A stretch of 8,099 nt of DNA from Clostridia bacterium. Its GTDB lineage: Bacteria; Bacillota; Clostridia; RGIG6154. This document shows positions 1 to 6,063 of the stretch, one piece after another (the first letter of the stretch is position 1; each line of letters opens with the position of its first letter). The notes under the pieces are model-generated. The model had not been told where the DNA came from and made no database searches. It saw nothing but the letters and a program-made list of their open reading frames with translations. Location of the stretch: assembly GCA_017523005.1 (NCBI GenBank), contig JAFWXG010000077.1, positions 1 through 8,099 on the forward strand, written 5' to 3'. The position numbers and the translations under genes are program-made.

Positions 1-1094
1 AATTTAAAGATGCAAACAAAGACCTTAAAAATGCTGGTTTAAAGGCAATTTATGTCATGATTTGCTTAATGCCCATGATGATGCTTTTTATGAATTTATC
101 TATTGTAGCAGTTTTGTGGTTTGGCGGGAAATTTGTTGCTTATGAGGGTATGCCTATCGGGGATTTAAGCGCTTTTATTACTTATATTACTCAAATTTTA
201 ATGTCGCTGATGATGGTTTCTGTTATGTTTATAACAAGTTCAAGAGCATTAGCGTCTGCAAAAAGAATAAAGGAAGTTTTAGATGAGCCTTTAGACTTAA
301 CAGACGATTTGGCAACAGATAAAGAAAAACAAATTAAGCAAGGTAAAATTGAATTTAAAGATGTTTCCTTTAAATATTACAAAAATTCGGAACGAAAAGT
401 TTTAGAAAACATAAATTTAACTATTCCTGCGGGGAAAACAGTGGGGATTATCGGTTCGACAGGATGCGGAAAAACCACCTTGGTATCCTTAATTTCCCGC
501 CTCTATGACACAGATAGCGGGCAAGTTTTAGTTGATGATACAGATGTAAAAGAGTACAGCCTTAAAAATTTAAGAGACGGAATAGGTATGGTTTTGCAGA
601 AAAATCTTCTGTTTTCGGGAACTGTTGCTGAAAACCTACGGTGGGGCGACGATAACGCAACTTCCGATATGATAGAAAGTGTCGCAAAACAGGCAGAAGC
701 ACATGATTTTGTATTGGGATTTAAGGGTGGATATGATGCGTCTATTGAACAAGGCGGGTCTAATGTTTCGGGTGGACAAAAGCAAAGACTTTGTATCGCA
801 AGAGCACTTCTTAAAAATCCAAAAATCCTGATTTTAGATGACTCTACAAGCGCAGTTGATACTGCAACAGAGGCAAAAATCCGTGAAGCTTTTAAAAATC
901 AACTTAAAGACTCTACAAAGATAATTATTGCCCAGAGAATTTCGTCGGTAAAAGACGCTGATGAAATTATTGTAATGGAAGAAGGACAAATCGTGGGGAA
1001 AGGAACTCATGACGAGCTTATTACTTCGTGTCCTGAATATGTGGAGATATTCTCTTCCCAGACAGAAAACAAAAACGAACAGGAGGGAAGATAA
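1..1094 (+). CDS. ABC exporter subunit A (degenerate ATP site), 5' end cut by window
   Basis: C-terminal 363 residues of a membrane ABC transporter with fused membrane and ATPase domains. The reading frame is open from base 3, so the Met at 57 is internal and the true start lies left of the window. Seen: two membrane segments, probably TM5 and TM6 (roughly bases 50-125, the first with a Met-rich stretch MPMMMLFM, and 155-235), then a nucleotide-binding domain with Walker A GSTGCGKTT (453-479), signature VSGGQ (765-779) and Walker B ILILDD (825-842). Odd: the residue after the Walker B Asp is Asp (840-842) where active subunits have the catalytic Glu, and the H-loop His is Gln (933-935). In heterodimeric exporters such as TM287/288, BmrCD and LmrCD this pattern marks the subunit carrying the degenerate ATP site. 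Its stop codon directly abuts the next ATG, so the two are surely co-expressed partners. Substrate cannot be told; a multidrug or lipid/peptide exporter is the family default. Confidence 0.93.
   Translation, partial: FKDANKDLKNAGLKAIYVMICLMPMMMLFMNLSIVAVLWFGGKFVAYEGMPIGDLSAFITYITQILMSLMMVSVMFITSSRALASAKRIKEVLDEPLDLTDDLATDKEKQIKQGKIEFKDVSFKYYKNSERKVLENINLTIPAGKTVGIIGSTGCGKTTLVSLISRLYDTDSGQVLVDDTDVKEYSLKNLRDGIGMVLQKNLLFSGTVAENLRWGDDNATSDMIESVAKQAEAHDFVLGFKGGYDASIEQGGSNVSGGQKQRLCIARALLKNPKILILDDSTSAVDTATEAKIREAFKNQLKDSTKIIIAQRISSVKDADEIIVMEEGQIVGKGTHDELITSCPEYVEIFSSQTENKNEQEGR
1081..1087 (+). promoter_or_regulatory. ribosome binding site of ABC subunit B
   Basis: AGGAGGG lies inside the last codons of the upstream ABC gene, 7 bases before the ATG at 1095. 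The upstream stop TAA (1092-1094) touches this ATG. This suggests translational coupling and roughly equal output of the two subunits, as a heterodimer would need. Confidence 0.85.
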
Positions 1095-2957
1095 ATGCCG
1101 GCAAGAGATTTAGAAAACTTAAGAAAGCGGTATAATCATTCCCGCGTTCCCGAAGGGGCAAAAAAAACAGGGCATGGTCCTGGACGAATGAATGTGCCTG
1201 CAAAAGGAAAGCCGAAAAACACCAAAAAGATTATATCTCGGCTTGCTTCTTATTTAAAGCCATACAAAACAAAGCTTGCGCTTGTTCTAATTCTTATGGT
1301 GGTTACCACTTTGTCTTCACTTGCGGGGTCATATATGCTCCGCCCCATTTTAAATGACTACATTGATGTAGGCAAGCTTTTTAATCCCAAAGCACTTTTA
1401 TCGGTACTTTTGGTGCTTGCAAGTGTGTATATAATAGGGGTTATATCTACTTTTTTCCAGAGCAGACTTATGGCAAATATTTCTCAAAATGCCATTTCAA
1501 ATATCCGCTCGGATTTGTTTAAGAAGATAGAAAAGCTACCTCTTCGCTTTCATGACAGCCGTAACACAGGCGAGACTATGAGCAGATTTACAAATGATGT
1601 TGACAACATCGGTGTTATGCTTGATAACAGTTTGGTAAGCTTGATTTCGGGCAGTATTACGCTCATTGGAACTTTGGCACTTATGCTTTATACAAATATT
1701 TATCTGTCCTTAATTGTGATTGTGTTTGTTCCGCTTTTTTCATACTGCGGACAGAAAATCGGTAAGCACAGCAGAAAGTATTATAATCAGCAACAATCTG
1801 CACTTGGCGCGGTAAATGGATATATAGAGGAAACTGTTGCAGGACAAAAGGTTATAAAGGTTTTCTGCAGAGAAGAAATTACAGAGCAGGAATTTGGCGT
1901 TTTAAACGGCGACTTAAGAGATAAACAGGTTTATGCACAGTTTTACGGCGGAATTATGGGGCCTGTTTTGGGCAATTTAAGTCAGGTTACCTATGCACTT
2001 ACCGCAGGTATCGGCGGTGTGCTTTGTGCATTACAAAAATTTGATATCGGCGGACTTACAGTATTTTTAAATTTTGCCCGTCATTTTGCCCGCCCGATAA
2101 ATGAAATTTCCATGCAGGCGGCAGCAATATTTTCCGCACTTGCGGGGGCAGAGAGAGTGTTCTCTGTAATGGACGAACAACCAGAACAGAAAGACAGCAC
2201 TACAGCGATTAGTGAAATGGATATAAAAGGAAATGTTTTGCTAAAAAATGTGTCGTTTGGATACACAATAGAAAAACAGATTTTAAAATCTATTTCTCTT
2301 GAGGCTCTTCCGGGACAAAAGATTGCGTTTGTAGGCTCTACGGGCGCAGGAAAAACGACAATCACAAACCTTTTAAACCGCTTTTATGATATCGACGAGG
2401 GCGAAATTTTAATTGACGGGGTAAGCATTTACAATTTAGAGCGGGATTTTTTAAGAAAAAATATTGCTATGGTTCTGCAGGATACACACCTTTTCAGCGG
2501 AACAGTAATGGAAAATATCAGGTACGGACGCCCCGATGCGACTGACGAAGAAGTAATCTCTGCCGCAAAGACTGCGTCTGCGCACAGCTTTATTGAGAGA
2601 TTGGAAAACGGCTATAACACTTATTTAGAAGGCGATGGCGCAAACCTTTCGCAAGGTCAAAGACAGCTTCTTAATATTGCCCGCGCAGCCATAAGCCATG
2701 CACCTATTTTGGTTTTGGACGAGGCGACAAGCTCGGTTGATACAAGAACAGAACGCCACATTGAGCACGGTATGGATAGGCTTATGAAAAACAGGACAAC
2801 TTTTGTAATTGCTCACAGACTTTCAACAGTAAGAAATGCAGACTTAATTTTAGTGCTTGAAAAAGGCGAGGTAATAGAAAGAGGAACTCACGACGAGCTA
2901 CTCTCACAAAAAGGCAAATATTACGAGCTTTACACAGGCAAAGCCGAACTTGATTAA
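1095..2957 (+). CDS. ABC exporter subunit B (catalytic ATP site), membrane and ATPase domains fused
   Basis: A full-length 620-residue half-transporter, the usual size for the type IV ABC exporter fold. A basic Gly/Pro-rich N-terminal tail (residues 1-45) precedes six predicted membrane helices (about 61-83, 101-121, 178-198, 202-218, 283-313, 320-345), with the conserved ETMSRFTNDVD stretch at 160-170. The ATPase domain shows Walker A GSTGAGKTT (from residue 414), signature LSQGQ (518-522), Walker B ILVLDE with catalytic Glu543, and switch His574. The signature has Gln in place of the first Gly of LSGGQ. It is therefore degenerate exactly where the upstream partner's is intact, while Glu and His are present here and missing there. 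In the heterodimer, Walker motifs of this subunit plus the signature of subunit A would form the hydrolysing site. It acts in the cytoplasmic membrane; direction is export by family. Substrate unknown. The gene ends at a strong hairpin terminator. Confidence 0.96.
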   Translation: MPARDLENLRKRYNHSRVPEGAKKTGHGPGRMNVPAKGKPKNTKKIISRLASYLKPYKTKLALVLILMVVTTLSSLAGSYMLRPILNDYIDVGKLFNPKALLSVLLVLASVYIIGVISTFFQSRLMANISQNAISNIRSDLFKKIEKLPLRFHDSRNTGETMSRFTNDVDNIGVMLDNSLVSLISGSITLIGTLALMLYTNIYLSLIVIVFVPLFSYCGQKIGKHSRKYYNQQQSALGAVNGYIEETVAGQKVIKVFCREEITEQEFGVLNGDLRDKQVYAQFYGGIMGPVLGNLSQVTYALTAGIGGVLCALQKFDIGGLTVFLNFARHFARPINEISMQAAAIFSALAGAERVFSVMDEQPEQKDSTTAISEMDIKGNVLLKNVSFGYTIEKQILKSISLEALPGQKIAFVGSTGAGKTTITNLLNRFYDIDEGEILIDGVSIYNLERDFLRKNIAMVLQDTHLFSGTVMENIRYGRPDATDEEVISAAKTASAHSFIERLENGYNTYLEGDGANLSQGQRQLLNIARAAISHAPILVLDEATSSVDTRTERHIEHGMDRLMKNRTTFVIAHRLSTVRNADLILVLEKGEVIERGTHDELLSQKGKYYELYTGKAELD

Positions 2958-2989
2958 AAAAAGGGAATTTCAAACGAAATTCCCTTTTT
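2958..2989. terminator. bidirectional intrinsic terminator between the ABC pair and apgM
   Basis: A perfect 13-bp inverted repeat, AAAAAGGGAATTT at 2958-2970 and its complement at 2977-2989, around the 6-base loop CAAACG. The arms begin with A and end with T, so each strand's transcript has a stem followed by a U run. It begins right after the ABC stop codon and lies 3 bases from the apgM stop, serving both convergent units. Confidence 0.92.
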
Positions 2990-2992
2990 AAA

Positions 2993-4198
2993 TTATTTTG
3001 TTATTAAAGTTTTCATTAAATCAGAGGCTTTATCAACATAAAGACCTGTTTTTTCGCATTCTTTTTCGGTGTAGGAGATTGCGCCGTTTTCATGTTTTCT
3101 GCTGTCATAAATTACAAATGGTACAGGGTCAGAAACATGGGTGCGAAGAACTAATGGAGTTGGGTGGTCAGGCATCAATAAAACTCTGTAATCTTCATTA
3201 TTCTCTTTTAAATAGGAAATAATGGGAGAAATAATTTTTTCGTCAATAAGTTCTATCGATTTAACTTTGTTTTCTACTTCGTGTCTGTGACCGCACTCGT
3301 CAGGCGCTTCTAAATGCACATATAACATATCGTGGTCTTTTAAAAGTTCTATCGCAGTTTGAGCCTTGCCGTCAAAGTTTGTGTGAATATTACCTGTTGC
3401 ACCCTCGATATCGGGGCAAGTCATTTTTGCAGAAAGACCAATACCTTTAATCAAGTCAACCGCAGAAACAACGCCGCCTTTTACGCCATAGAGTTCTTCA
3501 AACGGCGGGAGAGTAGCCTTTTTGCCTTCGCCCCAAATCCATAAGCTGTTAGCTGTGCGTAAACCACGCTCTTTACGGCTTAAGTTTACAGGATGATTTT
3601 TTAATATCTCATAGCTTTTTTCCATTATATCCTGTAAAACAGTTGCTTTACTTCCTTTGGGCAGATATTCTGTAACTTTTTTGTCAGAAATATCATGCGG
3701 AGGAGTTAAATCAAAATCGAGTGTTCCGTCACGCCATACCAAAATATGTCTGTACGAAAAGCCCGGGAACAACTGCAATTCATCAGTATTTAATTCCTTT
3801 GCCAAATCGTTTATTAAAATGTGGGCTTCTTCAGTTGTAATTTCATCAGAGCTGTAGTCAATCATTGTTTTTTCTGCGTACGGCTCGTCTTCTGAAATGT
3901 GTACTAAATTTGCACGGAATGTGATATCGGTGTCGTTGAGCGGAACACCAACAGATACCGCCTCTAACGGCGAACGGCCTGTGTAATATACTTCGGGAGC
4001 ATAGCCCATAACAGATAAATTTGCGGTGTCACTACCAGGTTTCATGCCGTCAGGCACAGTTTTTGCCATACCGCAAACACCGTTTTTAGCAAAAAAGTCC
4101 ATATTAGGTTTTTTTGCAAGCTCCAAAGGTGTATTACCGTTTAATTCTTCGCATGGGAAATCTGCCATTCCGTCACCTAAAAATACTATGTATTTCAT
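2993..4198 (-). CDS. apgM: Cofactor-independent phosphoglycerate mutase, archaeal type (ApgM), or proposed homoserine kinase
   Basis: A 401-residue cytoplasmic enzyme of the alkaline phosphatase/iPGM superfamily. Seen: metal-binding GDGMAD at the N-terminus (Asp9), PGSDTAN with the probable phospho-accepting Ser56, YYTGRSPLEA (71-80), PPHDISDK (166-173), NSLWIWGEG (217-225), then metal-site residues in HLEAPDECGH (Asp300, His304), PDH (Asp344, His345) and His354. All expected catalytic residues are present. Known of the family: archaeal members interconvert 3- and 2-phosphoglycerate, while a bacterial branch found in Clostridia, Bacteroidetes and deltaproteobacteria has been proposed as an alternative homoserine kinase for threonine synthesis. 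The length and the short form without the large insert of the 510-residue GpmI fit this branch. Which reaction it carries out cannot be decided here. It is the second gene after yggS (15-base gap), with SD AAAGGAG overlapping the yggS stop, and shares that operon's promoter and the terminator at 2958-2989. Confidence 0.93.
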   Translation of the reverse strand: MKYIVFLGDGMADFPCEELNGNTPLELAKKPNMDFFAKNGVCGMAKTVPDGMKPGSDTANLSVMGYAPEVYYTGRSPLEAVSVGVPLNDTDITFRANLVHISEDEPYAEKTMIDYSSDEITTEEAHILINDLAKELNTDELQLFPGFSYRHILVWRDGTLDFDLTPPHDISDKKVTEYLPKGSKATVLQDIMEKSYEILKNHPVNLSRKERGLRTANSLWIWGEGKKATLPPFEELYGVKGGVVSAVDLIKGIGLSAKMTCPDIEGATGNIHTNFDGKAQTAIELLKDHDMLYVHLEAPDECGHRHEVENKVKSIELIDEKIISPIISYLKENNEDYRVLLMPDHPTPLVLRTHVSDPVPFVIYDSRKHENGAISYTEKECEKTGLYVDKASDLMKTLITK

Positions 4199-4208
4199 AT
4201 TAAAAATT

Positions 4209-4215
4209 CTCCTTT
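4209..4215 (-). promoter_or_regulatory. apgM ribosome binding site overlapping the yggS stop codon
   Basis: On the minus strand the sequence reads TAAAGGAG: the yggS stop codon TAA (4216-4214) runs straight into the AAAGGAG Shine-Dalgarno, 10 bases before the apgM ATG (4198). Ribosomes terminating on yggS would sit on this site, so translation of the two genes is probably coupled. Confidence 0.8.
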
Positions 4216-4837
4216 ACTCAAAAATAATTCTTCCTATTCTTACCATTGTTGAACCGCAAAGTATTGCTTGCTCAAAGTCTGCACTCATGCCCATAGACAA
4301 AATTCCGTCTTTTAGTTTGGAATTTTCAAAGGCTTGTCTTAATTTCTGAAAATAGGGTATTGGGTCTTGGTCTTTGGGAGCCATTCCCATAATTCCCATC
4401 AGCTTAATATTTTTAAATGCTGAAACCTCGTCTATAAACGCATCTAACTCCTCATACGGCACACCGAAGCGGTCAGCAATCATGGTGGAATTTACCTGCA
4501 CCAGACAGTTGGTAACAACCCCTTGCTTTTCAGACTGCTTTTGTATTTCTTCTGCAAGATGAATACTGTCAAGTGAGTGAATTAAATGAACTTTTCCCAC
4601 AACCGCCTTAACTTTATTGGTCTGTAAATGCCCCAGCAAGTGCCATTTGATGTCTTTAGGGAGAGTATCTGCCTTTAATATAAGGTCCTGAACCTTGTTC
4701 TCGCCGAAATCCCTTTGCCCTAAGTCATAGACTTCCTTGATTTCTTCTATTGTATGATATTTGCTCACGCAAATTAAATCAACATTATCAGTTTTTGATA
4801 ACTCTTTAATGCGTTCTTTGATTTTTATGTACTGCAT
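4214..4837 (-). CDS. yggS: YggS/PROSC family pyridoxal-phosphate homeostasis protein
   Basis: A 207-residue single-domain TIM-barrel protein, somewhat shorter than the usual 220-235. Known role: it binds PLP without known catalysis and keeps free PLP and amino-acid pools balanced in the cytoplasm. Seen: the PLP Lys in ICVSKYH (Lys26), FGENKVQ (44-50), HLLGHLQTNKVK (66-77, family HxxGxLQxNK), LMGIMGMAP (146-154) and the phosphate-binding C-terminal block SMGMSADFEQAI..GSTMVRIGRIIFE (181-207). The ATG at 4837 is chosen because AAGGCGG lies 6 bases upstream (4850-4844). The frame stays open to a TTG at 4876, but that codon lies upstream of the predicted transcription start and has no good SD. 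In many Firmicutes the homologue (ylmE) sits with sepF and ylmG near ftsZ; here it is instead first gene of an operon with apgM and divergent from mreB. Confidence 0.95.
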   Translation of the reverse strand: MQYIKIKERIKELSKTDNVDLICVSKYHTIEEIKEVYDLGQRDFGENKVQDLILKADTLPKDIKWHLLGHLQTNKVKAVVGKVHLIHSLDSIHLAEEIQKQSEKQGVVTNCLVQVNSTMIADRFGVPYEELDAFIDEVSAFKNIKLMGIMGMAPKDQDPIPYFQKLRQAFENSKLKDGILSMGMSADFEQAILCGSTMVRIGRIIFE

Positions 4838-4843
4838 AACGCA

Positions 4844-4850
4844 CCGCCTT
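4844..4850 (-). promoter_or_regulatory. yggS ribosome binding site
   Basis: AAGGCGG on the minus strand, one mismatch from AAGGAGG, 6 bases before the ATG at 4837. It settles the start, since the longer TTG-initiated reading (4876) lacks such a site. Confidence 0.7.
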
Positions 4851-4867
4851 AGTTTAAAGATGTCTTT

Positions 4868-4896
4868 ATTATACAACCTTTTTGTTAAAAGTGCAA
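4868..4896 (-). promoter_or_regulatory. sigma-A-type promoter of the yggS-apgM operon
   Basis: Minus strand: -35 TTGCAC (4896-4891), spacer exactly 17 bases, -10 TATAAT (4873-4868). Predicted transcription start is near 4861, giving a leader of about 24 bases before the yggS ATG. Confidence 0.85.
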
Positions 4897-4913
4897 CAAT
4901 TTTTAAAAAACAT

Positions 4914-4942
4914 TTGCAATTTAGTATAAATTCATGTATAAT
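4914..4942 (+). promoter_or_regulatory. sigma-A-type promoter of mreB
   Basis: -35 TTGCAA (4914-4919), 17-base spacer, -10 TATAAT (4937-4942). Predicted start is near 4949, with a leader of about 37 bases to the ATG at 4986. Its -35 lies only 17 bases from the -35 of the divergent yggS promoter, across the A/T tract CAATTTTTAAAAAACAT (4897-4913). Confidence 0.85.
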
Positions 4943-4970
4943 AACAAGACAAGACGAAGCCTTATGCAGT

Positions 4971-4977
4971 AAGGAGG
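4971..4977 (+). promoter_or_regulatory. mreB ribosome binding site
   Basis: AAGGAGG, a full match to the anti-SD, 8 bases before the ATG at 4986. It fixes the start: the same frame is open leftwards to about 4761 but that part overlaps yggS in antisense and lies upstream of the promoter. The nearer ATG at 4981 is in another frame. Confidence 0.9.
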
Positions 4978-4985
4978 TTTATGGC

Positions 4986-6035
4986 ATGGTCGAATTTTTC
5001 AAAAAGATGGTAAGCTTTGGCACTGATATCGGTATTGATTTAGGCACAGCAACCGTTTTGGTTTATGTAAAGGACAAGGGTATTGTAATCCGTGAACCGT
5101 CGGTTGTTGCTATTGATAAAAATAACGGAAGAGTAGTTAAGGTTGGTTTGGAGGCTCAGGAGATGATTGGAAGAACACCTGGGAATATCGTTGCGATAAA
5201 ACCCCTTAAAGACGGTGTAATTTCAGATTATGAGTCAACCGAGAAAATGCTTAAATATTTTATCGGCAAGGTTAATCCGTCAAAACTCTTTAAACCAAGA
5301 GTAATCGTTTGCGTACCGAGCGGTGTTACAGAAGTTGAGCAGAGGGCGGTAGTTGATGCAACCATGCACGCAGGCGCAAGAAGTGTTCATATAATTGAAG
5401 AACCAATTGCAGCCGCAATCGGTGCGGGTATTGATATTGCAAAGCCTTACGGCTCTATGATTGTGGATATCGGCGGCGGAACTACTGATGTTGCGGTAAT
5501 TTCCATGGGCGGAATTGTAACGAGTGAGTCCATTAAAATCGCAGGGGATAAGTTTGACGAGGCACTTATTAAGTATCTTCGCAAAAAATATAATATCGCA
5601 ATAGGCGACAGAACAGCTGAGGAAATCAAAAAGCAGGTAGGAAGTGTGTATTTCAGGGACGAACCTGTAAGCTGCACTGTAAAGGGAAGAAGTTTAATCA
5701 CTGGTCTTCCGCAGTCCATTACAATTTCTTCGGAAGAAACTTTCGAGGCGTTTGAAGAACCGGTATCGAGAATTTGCGAGGCAATCCATACAGTTATGGA
5801 AAACACACCGCCAGAGCTTATCGGCGATATCAGTACGAGGGGTATTACCTTAACGGGCGGAGGAAGTCTTATTTACGGACTTGACAAGCTGTTGCAAAGA
5901 GAAACAGGTATTAAGGTTGAAGTTGCAGAAGACGCAGGCTCATGCGTTGCAGTGGGAACAGGCTTTTCACTTGAACATATCGCCGACCTTGATACATCAA
6001 TGCACAACAAATATAAAAATACAATTACAATATAA
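4986..6035 (+). CDS. mreB: Rod shape-determining protein of the MreB/Mbl actin family
   Basis: A 349-residue bacterial actin. It polymerises with ATP into membrane-bound filaments under the cytoplasmic membrane and guides the elongation machinery of peptidoglycan synthesis. Seen: a short N-terminal stretch MVEFFKKMVSF that could form a membrane-binding amphipathic helix, phosphate-1 IDLGTA (Asp18), EEP with the hydrolytic Glu region (138-140), phosphate-2 DIGGGTTD (161-168), GDRTAEEIK, and the adenosine motif LTGGGSLIYGLDKL (GGG at 291-293). All nucleotide-site motifs are intact. From memory of the B. subtilis proteins, CVPSGVTEVEQRAVVDAT and AGAR resemble MreB while VISMG and AGDKFD resemble Mbl, so the paralogue assignment is open. 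No mreC, mreD or radC follows; the gene is monocistronic with its own promoter and terminator, as for mbl or mreBH-type extra copies. Confidence 0.96.
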   Translation: MVEFFKKMVSFGTDIGIDLGTATVLVYVKDKGIVIREPSVVAIDKNNGRVVKVGLEAQEMIGRTPGNIVAIKPLKDGVISDYESTEKMLKYFIGKVNPSKLFKPRVIVCVPSGVTEVEQRAVVDATMHAGARSVHIIEEPIAAAIGAGIDIAKPYGSMIVDIGGGTTDVAVISMGGIVTSESIKIAGDKFDEALIKYLRKKYNIAIGDRTAEEIKKQVGSVYFRDEPVSCTVKGRSLITGLPQSITISSEETFEAFEEPVSRICEAIHTVMENTPPELIGDISTRGITLTGGGSLIYGLDKLLQRETGIKVEVAEDAGSCVAVGTGFSLEHIADLDTSMHNKYKNTITI

Positions 6036-6063
6036 AAAACTGTGGCATGAGCCACAGTTTTTT
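6034..6063. terminator. bidirectional intrinsic terminator between mreB and rqcH
   Basis: A perfect 13-bp inverted repeat, AAAAAACTGTGGC (6034-6046) and its complement (6051-6063), around the loop ATGA. It overlaps the last bases of the mreB stop codon on one side and the last base of the rqcH stop codon (6065-6063) on the other. The A and T ends give a U run on both transcripts. Confidence 0.93.

Noticed and set aside
2081..2816. Open frames on the minus strand inside ABC subunit B (2081-2365, 2625-2816)
   Set aside because: They are antisense to conserved ATPase coding sequence, have no ribosome binding site I can see and no recognisable domain. They are by-products of codon composition.
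2998..4349. Plus-strand open frames across apgM and yggS (for example 2998-3222, 3657-3857, 4026-4349)
   Set aside because: They are antisense to two genes with intact family motifs, and their translations resemble no known protein.
4838..4876. Longer yggS start at TTG 4876
   Set aside because: It overlaps the predicted -10 and spacer of the yggS promoter, so it would not be transcribed, and it lacks a good SD.
4761..4985. Leftward extension of the mreB frame, adding about 75 residues
   Set aside because: It overlaps yggS in antisense, lies upstream of the mreB promoter in large part, and the ATG at 4986 has a perfect SD and yields a normal MreB N-terminus.
4838..4985. Possible riboswitch or T-box ahead of yggS or mreB
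   Set aside because: The predicted leaders are only about 24 and 37 bases, too short for such elements, and show no terminator hairpin.
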